Notes under the pieces: generated by a model
Told to the model about the DNA's origin: nothing
Database searches by the model: none
What the model saw: the letters and a program-made list of their open reading frames with translations, nothing else
Assembly: GCA_030530205.1 (NCBI GenBank)
Contig: JAUMVK010000017.1
Span: forward strand, 14,258 to 78,257
From: RGIG3701 sp030530205
GTDB lineage: Bacteria; Planctomycetota; Planctomycetia; Pirellulales; Thermoguttaceae
Direction: 5' to 3'
DNA length: 64,000 nt
Shown here: positions 54,200 to 62,430 of the stretch, piece by piece
Numbering within the stretch: the first letter of the stretch is position 1
Layout of the letters: every line of letters begins with the position of its first letter
Position numbers and translations under genes: made by a program

Positions 54200-54562
54200 A
54201 TGACCAAAAAATTCTTCACCACCGTTTGCGAAGGCCCTGACTTCTTCATCTTCACCACCCCGAACGGGGAATTCTTCATCGCCAAAGGAAAACACGGCCA
54301 GGAGCCGCGCCTCGACGATGCGCAGCCGATCCTCATCCGGTCCGCCGATCGTGAATATGGGACCGACGTGCAGCCGCGCACCCTGGACCGCGACACCATG
54401 AACTACATGATGCCCATTGACGGCCTGAGCGTCTCCGAGGTCTTCCAGGCAGACATCGCCAAGCTGCCGAAACTTGCGCGGGCCTTCCTCCTGGACTGGT
54501 TCGGGCAGGACCTCGTCGATGCTGAAAACTTCTTCAGATTTCCCAAAACCAATAAGGAGTGA
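54200..54562 (+). CDS. Unrecognised small island protein
   Basis: 120 residues from the ATG at 54200, which has AAAGGAGC upstream; an ATG at 54176 overlapping the previous stop is less likely. FFIFTTPNGEFFIAKGKHGQEP suggests a beta-rich start; the C-terminus LARAFLLDWFGQDLVDAENFF looks helical. No family recognised. Likely cotranscribed with its neighbours. Confidence 0.62.
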   Translation: MTKKFFTTVCEGPDFFIFTTPNGEFFIAKGKHGQEPRLDDAQPILIRSADREYGTDVQPRTLDRDTMNYMMPIDGLSVSEVFQADIAKLPKLARAFLLDWFGQDLVDAENFFRFPKTNKE

Positions 54563-54567
54563 ACGCC

Positions 54568-54804
54568 ATGCAGAACCCCGACTTCTACACCGACCTCGCC
54601 CGGATCAGCACCACCCACGCCGTGGAACTCGCCGCCCGCCACGACTGGCAGATCACGCCCGAGCACATCGCCGGATTCTGGCAGGCCCTGCTGGATCACC
54701 CCGACCTGCCGGAGCTTTGGGAAAATTCCCCCTTCAGCTTCTACGCCCTGGTCCAGGAAACCACCGAAACCTGGCTCAGCGCCGAAGCTTTCCAGATTTG
54801 GTAG
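54568..54804 (+). CDS. Unrecognised small acidic island protein
   Basis: 78 residues, mostly helical in appearance (DFYTDLARISTTHAVELAARHDW, TPEHIAGFWQALLDHPDLPELW). The ATG at 54568 is placed correctly behind AAGGAG; a GTG at 54559 overlaps that RBS. Last gene of the run, followed by a terminator at 54825. No family recognised. Confidence 0.6.
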   Translation: MQNPDFYTDLARISTTHAVELAARHDWQITPEHIAGFWQALLDHPDLPELWENSPFSFYALVQETTETWLSAEAFQIW

Positions 54805-54824
54805 CAGCCCCGCCGCCCGCATCC

Positions 54825-54848
54825 GCCCAGCCACGCTGGGCATTTTTT
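54825..54848 (+). terminator. Rho-independent terminator
   Basis: GCCCAGC (54825-54831) and GCTGGGC (54835-54841) form a perfect seven-pair stem with a three-base loop, followed by A and six T residues. Closes the gene run that starts at 52839. Confidence 0.85.
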
Positions 54849-54871
54849 AATCACACGCCCGCCGCCGGATC

Positions 54872-54937
54872 AATTTCGTATACGAGGCTGACCGCCCACC
54901 CCCCGCCGCCAAAATTTCGTATACGAGGCTGACCGCC
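54872..54937 (+). repeat. Two 25-bp direct repeats built on TCGTATACGAGGCTGACC
   Basis: Perfect 25-bp copies at 54872-54896 and 54913-54937, each preceded by a CCCGCCGCC run, and containing the palindrome TCGTATACGA. Diverged copies begin at 55505, 56691 and 57167. The second copy runs straight into a CCGATCGTGAAAAG motif. Confidence 0.85.
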
Positions 54938-55016
54938 GATCGTGAAAAGTAGCCCCACCCGGATCTATTGGAATTTGCCGTTTCGCACCATCCAGCGAAA
55001 TTCCTCATAGTGCCGT

Positions 55017-55322
55017 TTAAGAGGATTTTTCTTTCTTTTTTGTGAGTTTGGATTCCAAAATTTTGATCACGTCTTTGCGTCTTTTCACGTCTCCGTGTTC
55101 CAGAAGCTCAACCAATCCTTCAGTTCTCAGTCTCCACACTTCTCGCCAGTTCAAGATTTTCAACGATTCCAGAAAGCAAAACTTGATTATAAATCGTTCT
55201 GTAACGTATTGTTTCATGTAGTCCCGGCTCCAGCTCCCGTAAAGGCAATGCTTTCTAGCGATCATATACTCATCGGCGAAATGGTCTAAAATCCTCTTCC
55301 GCATTTCCGGCGTGGTGTTCAT
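55017..55322 (-). CDS. Unrecognised small basic island protein
   Basis: 101 residues from the ATG at 55322, which has a very strong RBS (GGAGGAAG). The frame is open much further up, but that part crosses the repeat region. The product is basic and helical (MNTTPEMRKRILDHFADEYM, KRRKDVIKILESKLTKKKEK). The gene is lower in GC than the neighbouring run. No family recognised; size and charge would suit a DNA-binding accessory protein, which is a guess. Confidence 0.6.
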   Translation of the reverse strand: MNTTPEMRKRILDHFADEYMIARKHCLYGSWSRDYMKQYVTERFIIKFCFLESLKILNWREVWRLRTEGLVELLEHGDVKRRKDVIKILESKLTKKKEKSS

Positions 55323-55795
55323 TCTTCCTCCCTCCTCGTCAAATCCAGGCACTCTGTACGAGCTTCTTCCCTTTAACTCTTTCGATTTTAACAAGATCCG
55401 TTCCAAAGTCAATAGCCCCCCGCAGATCGTGAAAAGCGAGCGCCCCAGCGGGAACCCGGCACGGCACACAAAACCCCGCATACCCAGCCCCGCATTTCTC
55501 AACGTCGTATACGAGCCTGACCACCAACCACCGTACCTGCAGCGCGGGCCGATCGTGAAAAGGGAGCAGTCCTGGCGGTCGGTTTTTCGCGCAGCCACCC
55601 TCCCGATCGTGGTAAAGTGGGGCGTCTGCGGCATTTGCGCGAACCCGCTGCGGGGGAATTTTCAAGCCGATCGTGAAGAAAAACCACCCTCCGCGGGGCG
55701 AAAACTGGCCCGAAATCCGGCGTTTCGGTTTTGATTTTGTACGGCCTATTTTGATTTTCAGGATGCTCAAAAAGGTGGCCGATCGTGAAGAAAAA

Positions 55796-56257
55796 GATCG
55801 GGGACAGAAGAAAAGAAATAGGGGGCATGAATCGGGGGCAGAAAGGAAAAACGCGAGCAGAAAAATTGAATATAATTCTCAAACTTTCCACACCCCCCAG
55901 ACCTCCTAGAATTTTTTCCTTTACCAGATTCCCGTTAATTCTAATTAGCATTTTTTCGCCGATCGGACTTTTGATTATTTTTGATTCTGTGCCCCCAATT
56001 ATCGGAGGCACTGCCCCCGATTCAGCCCCCGATATTTTGAACGTTCGAGAAAATCGGGGGCACAGTTTCGGACGGCGAAAAAGGGACTGAAACCGACGTT
56101 CTCTCTTTAAAATATCCCCGGTGTCCCCGATTTTTTCTCCATCGCGGAAATAGCTCAGAAAAATTAAATAAAAGAAGAATTAAAATTCGGAGGGATAAAT
56201 TAATTATTTACACATTAAGAAAGATTACGCGCGAGTATCGGAGGCATCGGGGGCACT
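55796..56257. repeat. Cluster of ATCGGGGGCA-type motifs, both orientations
   Basis: About nine copies or near-copies, for example 55830 (ATCGGGGGCAG), 56001 (ATCGGAGGCAC), 56012 (TGCCCCCGAT), 56053 (ATCGGGGGCAC) and 56238-56257 (two in tandem). Between them the DNA is AT-rich. Confidence 0.65.
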
Positions 56258-56564
56258 TTTCACGATCGGCTGGGGCGAAATTTGGGAATTTTTTCCAGAC
56301 GACCGGCGGCTGCGCGGATCACCTGGCGACAGGAAGGGCCACCAATTCCACGATCGGCAGGTTTCTCAAGTCAGGGAGGTGGAAATTTCCCTACAACCCC
56401 CCAGAAACGGCCAAAATCGGCCATTTCTGGCCGTTTGAACCCCAAACACGACCGGAGAGACCCCTCCGGTACTTGCGAGGCTTGTACGAAAAATGGACGA
56501 CATTCGATAACTGAATAAAGGAGAGACGATTCAAAATAACCGTATGGAAATCTGGATCTGAGCC

Positions 56565-56641
56565 GGTATCTCTACCCCCATAAACCGAGCGCACGCAGCT
56601 GGTATCTCTACCCCCATTTCGAGACCGGTATCTCTACCCCC
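56565..56641 (+). repeat. Three direct GGTATCTCTACCCCC repeats
   Basis: Perfect 15-base copies at 56565-56579, 56601-56615 and 56627-56641, start-to-start distances 36 and 26. Short direct repeats of this kind are typical of protein-binding iterons. Confidence 0.85.
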
Positions 56642-57290
56642 GTGGCCGCGCGCCTTTCACGATACGCAGGCCCGCGGCTTCCAGGCAAAGTCGTATACGC
56701 GACCCACCGACAGCAACCCCCGCCAAAGGCCGCCTGCGGCTCGCGGATCACGTGGGGATGTTCACCCCACGACCGGCACGACGGCACGCAGACGCGCACC
56801 CAGGGCCGATTGTGCGGACGTGGTGACGCAGACCTAAAGAACGCCGCTAAAACGGCCCGATACAAGGCCCGGAGGCCCACCTTCCACGATAGGCAGACCG
56901 CGAAACAAAGGACGGGAAGCCAGACAGACTGACGGCCCGACGGTTTTACAAGGTCAAACAGGCAAAAATACTTAAATCCCATTGTAAAAATGTTAACCAG
57001 GGGGGAGATGGCGCAAAATCGAAAAGTTTGAAAAGCAGTCCTTTAATCAAAAATCCAGAAAAATAGGTTCTTTCTGCGATTTTACAAGGCTTCTCAAAGC
57101 ACGATTGAGGTCCGCGCGGGTCTTTTATCGCTCGCAAATTTTTCTCATCATTTTTTTCTGAAAAAATCGTATACACTGTAATTCCCCCCCCTTTCCCCGC
57201 TCATTTATTGAGATATAATTATAATTTTACTTTATTACTTTCTAAAAGAGAACTTGTAGAAATGTCCATAAGCAAAACGGTAACAACGAA

Positions 57291-59705
57291 ATGTTAGGAG
57301 CAATCATCGGCGATATTGCCGGATCCAGATTTGAATGGGAGAACAGGAAATCAAAGGACTTCGAGCTGCTTTCTCATCTCAAGGGATGCAGACCAACGGA
57401 CGACAGCGTCATGACGCTCGCGGTCGCGCAGGCGATTCTGGACTGCGGCGTCAGCTGCGATTTGTTAAGCCAGCAGGCCGTCTTGCGGATGCAGGAACTT
57501 GGGCACAAATATCCTCATGCCGGGTATGGCGGCTCGATTCGCAGATGGATTTATGACGGCGATCCTCAACCGTATAACAGCTGGGGGAACGGGGCTGCGA
57601 TGCGCGTCAGTCCATGCGGTTTCGCGGCCTCGACGCTCGAAGAAGCCCAAGCCCTGTCGGCGGCGGTGACCGAAGTCACGCACAATCACCCGGAAGGCTT
57701 GAAGGGAGCCGAAGCGACGGCCGCTGCCATCTTTCTCGCCCGGAGCGGGAAGAGTATGATCGAGATCCGCGATTTCATCGAGGCGCACTATTACAGGATC
57801 GATTTCAAGCTGGCGGACATTCGCAAGACGTATATATTTGACGTCTCGTGCCAGGGGTCGGTGCCGCAGGCGCTGGAAGCGTTTTTTGAGTCCACCGGCT
57901 TCGAGGACACCATCCGGAATGCCGTTTCCATCGGGGGCGACAGTGATACGATCGCGGCGATTGCGGGGGGAATTGCCGAGGCTTATTACGGTATCCCTGC
58001 CGACATTCGAAAGCTCGCACTGACGTTCCTGGACGCGGAGCAGCTCGAAATCCTGAACGCCTTTGAGTCCAAATACGGCGTCATTCTGGAAAAGACTGCC
58101 GGTGATGGCATTTCCCGAGCGGCGGCGTATTCACCGAAAACGGGCAAAAGCCAGGATGCGATGACGGAAGCCGTCCGGGTGACCGAAGAAGCGCAGCACG
58201 CTGGTGAGGTCGAAGACCGCGAGACCACGGCGAACGCGCTGTACAATCATCTGTACGAGGCCTGCAACATCCTCCGCGGCCCGATCGATCAGGACGATTA
58301 CAAATCCTACGTCATTCCGATCCTGTTCTTCAAGCGCATTTCGGACGTGTATGACGAAGAAGCGGCCGACGCCAAACAGGAATACGGGGACGATATCAAG
58401 TTTTATCCCGATGATGAACTTCACACGTTCGTGGTTCCGCAGGGGTGCCACTGGAACGACGTGCGGAACACCAACGAGGACGTTGGGAAGGCCATCGTGG
58501 ACGCGATGATGGGGATCGAGCACGCCAACCCCGACACAATGGCGGGGCTCTTTTCCTCGTTCGACGATGCCAACTGGACGGATAAAACCAAGCTCGATGA
58601 CGAGCGTCTGAAGGACCTCATCGAGCACATGTCGGCCCTGCCGGTCGGGAATCGCAACTATTCAGCGGACGTCATGGGCGACGCCTATGAGTACCTGATC
58701 AAGAAGTTCGCCGATATGAGCAAAAAGAACGCGGGCGAGTTCTACACCCCCCGGTCTATCGTCAAGCTGATGGTACGCCTGCTCAGCCCGAAATCCGGCG
58801 AATCGGTTTACGACCCGGCCTGCGGGACGGGCGGCATGCTCATCGAGGCGATCCGGAACATGGACGACGAAAGAGCGTCCTACGGCAAGATTTACGGCCA
58901 GGAAAAGAACCTCTCCACGTCGGCCATCGCCCGAATGAATCTTTTCCTCCACGGGGCCAAGGAGTTCCGAATCGAGCGCGAGGACACGCTCCGCAAGCCG
59001 GTATTCATCCACAACGGGCAGCTGCGTCAGTTCGACTGCGTGCTGGCCAATCCACCGTTCGGGCTGGATCACTGGGGGGCGGAGAGTTTCGAGGGCGACC
59101 CGTGGGGGCGTAACCTCTGGGGCAGCCCAACCGACTCCAACGCGGACTACGCCTGGCTGCAGCACATGTACAAATCCATGCGTCCGGGCAAGGGGCGCTG
59201 TGCGGTCGTCATGCCGCAGGGTGTTCTGTTCCACGGCGGGCGTGAGGGGGAGATCCGCAAAAAGATGATCGAGACCGACTGCGTTGAGTGCGTGATCGCG
59301 CTGGTTGGCAACCTGTTTTACGGGGCGGGCGTCTCGGCGTGTATTCTGTTCCTGAACAATAACAAGCCGCTCACCCATCGCGGAAAGATCTGCATGATCG
59401 ACGCGACAGGCATCTACACCGCACAGCGGGCAAAGAACATCATGACCGAAGCGGATACCGACCAGGTTTTCCGGCTTTGGCAGAAATACGAGCCTGTGAT
59501 CGACAAGTGTGCCATCGTCGATCTTGAAACCATCCGGGCGAAGGAATACACGCTTTCGGTCAACGCCTACATCGAGAAGACCCCTGCGCCGCCTATCGAC
59601 CCGAAGAAGATACGCGCCGAATTCTTCGCGGCTTTGCAAGAGGTCCGTGACAGCGAAGAAGCGCTGATGACGCTGCTCAAGGAAGGAGGTTACATCGATG
59701 GCTGA
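57291..59705 (+). CDS. hsdM: ADP-ribosylglycohydrolase domain fused to type I restriction-modification methyltransferase (HsdM)
   Basis: 804 residues. About 1-265 form an ADP-ribosylglycohydrolase (DraG/ARH) domain starting MLGAIIGDIAGSRFEW, with metal-binding TDDS (36-39), NSWGNGAAMR (96-105), THNHPEG, and GGDSDT (215-220); all key residues look intact. A linker to about 310 leads to HsdM: the helical N-terminal domain (LYNHLYEACNILRGPIDQDDYKSYVIPILFFKR), SAM motif DPACGTGGML (from 508) and catalytic NPPF (587-590), so both halves should be active. The methyltransferase would add N6-methyladenine with HsdS. The hydrolase half would remove ADP-ribose from a protein, DNA or small molecule; the target is unknown. 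The last eight bases overlap the HsdM-HsdS gene. An HsdM of normal size lacks the first 300 residues. Confidence 0.88.
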   Translation: MLGAIIGDIAGSRFEWENRKSKDFELLSHLKGCRPTDDSVMTLAVAQAILDCGVSCDLLSQQAVLRMQELGHKYPHAGYGGSIRRWIYDGDPQPYNSWGNGAAMRVSPCGFAASTLEEAQALSAAVTEVTHNHPEGLKGAEATAAAIFLARSGKSMIEIRDFIEAHYYRIDFKLADIRKTYIFDVSCQGSVPQALEAFFESTGFEDTIRNAVSIGGDSDTIAAIAGGIAEAYYGIPADIRKLALTFLDAEQLEILNAFESKYGVILEKTAGDGISRAAAYSPKTGKSQDAMTEAVRVTEEAQHAGEVEDRETTANALYNHLYEACNILRGPIDQDDYKSYVIPILFFKRISDVYDEEAADAKQEYGDDIKFYPDDELHTFVVPQGCHWNDVRNTNEDVGKAIVDAMMGIEHANPDTMAGLFSSFDDANWTDKTKLDDERLKDLIEHMSALPVGNRNYSADVMGDAYEYLIKKFADMSKKNAGEFYTPRSIVKLMVRLLSPKSGESVYDPACGTGGMLIEAIRNMDDERASYGKIYGQEKNLSTSAIARMNLFLHGAKEFRIEREDTLRKPVFIHNGQLRQFDCVLANPPFGLDHWGAESFEGDPWGRNLWGSPTDSNADYAWLQHMYKSMRPGKGRCAVVMPQGVLFHGGREGEIRKKMIETDCVECVIALVGNLFYGAGVSACILFLNNNKPLTHRGKICMIDATGIYTAQRAKNIMTEADTDQVFRLWQKYEPVIDKCAIVDLETIRAKEYTLSVNAYIEKTPAPPIDPKKIRAEFFAALQEVRDSEEALMTLLKEGGYIDG

Positions 59706-62385
59706 ACGCATGACGATCGATGAACTCAAGTCGTACCTGTGGCAATCGGCGGTCCTGCTCCGCACGAACATCGACGCGGGGGCTTACAAGCAGTACATTT
59801 TCCCGCTGCTGTTTTTCAAGCGGATTTGCGACGTTTACGACGAAGAAACGGAAAAGGCGCTGGCCGAGTACGGCGATGATATTGGCCTCTTTCCCGAAAG
59901 CGACCTTCACACGTTCATCGTTCCGAAGGGCCATCACTGGGAGGACGTTCGCAAGGTCACGGAGGACGTTGGTCGGGCGATCGTCACCGCGTTCAAAGAG
60001 ATCGAGAAGGCCAACGGCGACAAAATGACCGGCATTTTCGGCGACGGCGCGTGGACGAACAAGAACCGACTTCCGGACCGGCTTTTAAAAGACCTTCTGG
60101 AGCATTTTTCGTCCCGATCGCTTTCCCTGGCGAATTGTCCGGAGGACGAGCTGGGTAACGGTTACGAGTACCTCATCAAACAGTTCGCCGACGACAGCGG
60201 GCACACGGCGCAGGAGTTCTACACGAACAGAACCGTCGTCCACCTCATGACGGAAATCCTGCAGCCCCAGAGCGGCGAGTCGGTATATGACCCCACCTGC
60301 GGCAGTGCGGGCATGCTCATTTCCTGCATCGCCCACCTGAAAAAACAGGGCAAGGAATGGCGAAACCTTCAAATCTTCGGCCAGGAGATCAACCAGCTGA
60401 CGTGCGCGATCGGCCGGATGAATCTGTTCCTGCACGGGATCGTGGATTTCAACATCGTAAATGATGATACGCTCAAAGTTCCTTCCTTTATCGAGAATGG
60501 CACATTAAAGAAGTTCGATATTGTGCTGGCCAATCCTCCTTATTCCATTAGCCAGTGGGATCGGGCCGCATTCGAGAATGATAAATATGGCAGAAATACG
60601 TTTGGCACGCCGCCTCAGTCCAGGGCAGATTACGCGTTTATTCAGCATATAATTGCTTCCTTGAAACCCGACACCGGGCGTGCGGCTATTCTTTTGCCTC
60701 ACGGAGTACTTAACCGAAGTGAAGAAAAAGAGATTCGGAAGGCCATTATTGCGAGTGATTGTGTTGACGCTGTAATCGGTCTGGGACGTCACCTTTTTTA
60801 TAACAGCGGATTGGAGTCCTGCATAGTGATTCTTCGGGCAAAGAAACCTGACAGGCATAAACGATCAATCCTGTTTATTGAAGCTGAAAAGTGTACCCAC
60901 AAGGTACAGTCGCAGAATTATCTGTTTGAGGAGGATATCGCTCGCATTACACAGGCCTATTTCAGTGAGAATGACATTCCTGACTTTTCACGGCGCGTGT
61001 CTGAAGAAGAAATCCTCGCCAACGATGGAAATTTGAATATCAAACTCTACGTCAATAGTGATGTGGACCCCGATGATGAAGATTTTACAGACAGTCTGGA
61101 TGCATTCATGTCGGCTTCTGTATCTGCACACTCTCAGTATCGGGAAATCGATCCTGAATTTGAAGAAAGTCCTTTTGGTGGAAAGGCCATTACTTTTGAG
61201 GAATATGACCCCTCATCCTGGAGGCTGGTTAAACTCAGCGATGTAGCAGAAGAATACTCCGAAAGAATTGATGACCCTGCAAATTCGGATTATGAATGGT
61301 ATATTGGTTCAGATTGCATTGACGGTTTCGCGTTTACCATCTCCCGCAAACAGGATGCGAGAAAGATTCATTCTGCCCAGAAATCGTTCAAGGCTGGGGA
61401 TTATTTGCTCGTAAGGCGAAGCTTGTATGGAAGCGATTTCCGTGAAAGGGCACCACGAGCAGATTTTGATGGCATTTGCTCAGCCGATATATTGACGATC
61501 AGAGAAAAGCAGGGGGCTATTGTTGATGGATATCTCATTGCCGTGCTGTACAGCAAAAAGCTTTGGAAGTTTATCGTCTCTAATTCTACGGGTTCCCTGA
61601 CAAGGCGCATCAAATGGAATCAACTCAAGGATTTTGAGTTTTACCTTCCGCCAGTTGAGAAACAGCAAGAAATCGTAGATGTTTTATGGGCCATGGAACG
61701 GGTAAAAAGTGCCTATAAAGAATTGATCATAAAAACGGACGAATTGGTGAAATCGCAATTTGCCGAGAGCTTCGGGGACCCTAGAGAGAATTGCTTCGGA
61801 TATCCTTGCAAGCCTTTAAGTGAGATTTCTGATATTTTGTCAGGAATTACTAAGGGAAGAAAACCGAAGTATAACGAACTCACTAAGGTTCCATATATTT
61901 GTACTGCAAATGTTCAGAATGGCTTTATAGACTGGACTGAAACAAAATACATAGACGCTACCCAGGATGAAATATCAAAGTATGCGTTATTGGAAGATGA
62001 TATTTTAATGATTGAAGGCGGAGACCCTGATAAAGTTGGACGCGGTTGCTTGGCGGGAGTACTGCCGGAACAGTGTATTTATCAAAATCACGTGTTCCGG
62101 GTACGTGTTGACAAGGCTTTGATTAGGCCAGAGTTCTTGGCAGCGTATATTCTTCTTCCGAGCACGAAGGCATATTTCCTATGGTGCGCAAAGCGAACTA
62201 CAGGAATTGCCACAATAAACAGAAGACAACTCAGTGCATTACAGGTGATGTTTCCCCCTTTGACTGAACAAGACAAATATATACGACTTGTTCGCCAATG
62301 CGCCAAATCAAAATTTGAAGCCCAACAGGCACTAAAGGAAATCACCGACGCTCAAAGGGCGTTGATGAAGAAATTATTTGAATAA
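59698..62385 (+). CDS. HsdM-HsdS fusion, type I methyltransferase with specificity subunit
   Basis: 895 residues. About 1-480 are a second HsdM, clearly paralogous to the preceding one (YKQYIFPLLFFKRICDVYDEE, SAM motif DPTCGSAGML from 198, catalytic NPPY 279-282). About 500 to the end is HsdS with two target-recognition domains. The first ends in LPPVEKQQEIVDVLWAMERVKSAYKEL and runs into KSQFAESFGD (685-694); the second ends in FPPLTEQDKYIRLVRQCAKSKF. KSQFAESFGD is encoded by the direct repeat also found before the silent cassettes. The start has AGGAGGT and overlaps the upstream stop. GC falls sharply near 60450, inside the methyltransferase half, so the 3' part seems to have a different origin. 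Likely forms a complex with the ARH-HsdM protein. Confidence 0.88.
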   Translation: MAERMTIDELKSYLWQSAVLLRTNIDAGAYKQYIFPLLFFKRICDVYDEETEKALAEYGDDIGLFPESDLHTFIVPKGHHWEDVRKVTEDVGRAIVTAFKEIEKANGDKMTGIFGDGAWTNKNRLPDRLLKDLLEHFSSRSLSLANCPEDELGNGYEYLIKQFADDSGHTAQEFYTNRTVVHLMTEILQPQSGESVYDPTCGSAGMLISCIAHLKKQGKEWRNLQIFGQEINQLTCAIGRMNLFLHGIVDFNIVNDDTLKVPSFIENGTLKKFDIVLANPPYSISQWDRAAFENDKYGRNTFGTPPQSRADYAFIQHIIASLKPDTGRAAILLPHGVLNRSEEKEIRKAIIASDCVDAVIGLGRHLFYNSGLESCIVILRAKKPDRHKRSILFIEAEKCTHKVQSQNYLFEEDIARITQAYFSENDIPDFSRRVSEEEILANDGNLNIKLYVNSDVDPDDEDFTDSLDAFMSASVSAHSQYREIDPEFEESPFGGKAITFEEYDPSSWRLVKLSDVAEEYSERIDDPANSDYEWYIGSDCIDGFAFTISRKQDARKIHSAQKSFKAGDYLLVRRSLYGSDFRERAPRADFDGICSADILTIREKQGAIVDGYLIAVLYSKKLWKFIVSNSTGSLTRRIKWNQLKDFEFYLPPVEKQQEIVDVLWAMERVKSAYKELIIKTDELVKSQFAESFGDPRENCFGYPCKPLSEISDILSGITKGRKPKYNELTKVPYICTANVQNGFIDWTETKYIDATQDEISKYALLEDDILMIEGGDPDKVGRGCLAGVLPEQCIYQNHVFRVRVDKALIRPEFLAAYILLPSTKAYFLWCAKRTTGIATINRRQLSALQVMFPPLTEQDKYIRLVRQCAKSKFEAQQALKEITDAQRALMKKLFE
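61750..61780 (+). repeat. hsdS direct repeat R1 (in the expressed gene)
   Basis: Core TCGCAATTTGCCGA, followed by GAGCTTCGGGGACC, in frame between the two recognition domains of the HsdM-HsdS fusion. Copies R2 (63392-63420) and R3 (63945-63976) share the core and reading phase. Confidence 0.85.
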
Positions 62386-62430
62386 CAATCGTTATGGCGC
62401 AGGATGTTGGTAAATCAGGAGGAAACTAGC

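Larger units (their letters stand above)
55323..57290. other. About 2 kb gene-free region with several families of iterated motifs
   Basis: I find no frame with a start, RBS and protein-like composition. The stretch contains many CCGATCGTGAA motifs in both orientations, TCGTATACG palindromes, ATCGGGGGCA-type motifs (55796-56257), three GGTATCTCTACCCCC repeats, and hairpins such as AAACGGCC..GGCCGTTT (56405-56436) and CGTGGGG..CCCCACG (about 56754-56774). Its right end is AT-rich with two TATAAT hexamers (57214 and 57220) after a run of eight C residues, likely the promoter area of the restriction-modification genes. The density of short iterated motifs is like that of replication origins, partition sites or transfer origins. 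Confidence 0.7.

Noticed and set aside
55499..56011. Minus-strand frame of 170 codons in the repeat region
   Set aside because: Composition follows the repeats; no start signal or protein-like features.
54872..56641. CRISPR array
   Set aside because: Repeats are of several kinds, too few of each and irregularly spaced, with no spacers of even length and no cas genes.
56608..56982. Minus-strand frame of 124 codons in the repeat region
   Set aside because: It covers repeats and hairpins, has a cysteine- and arginine-rich unlikely composition and no ribosome site.
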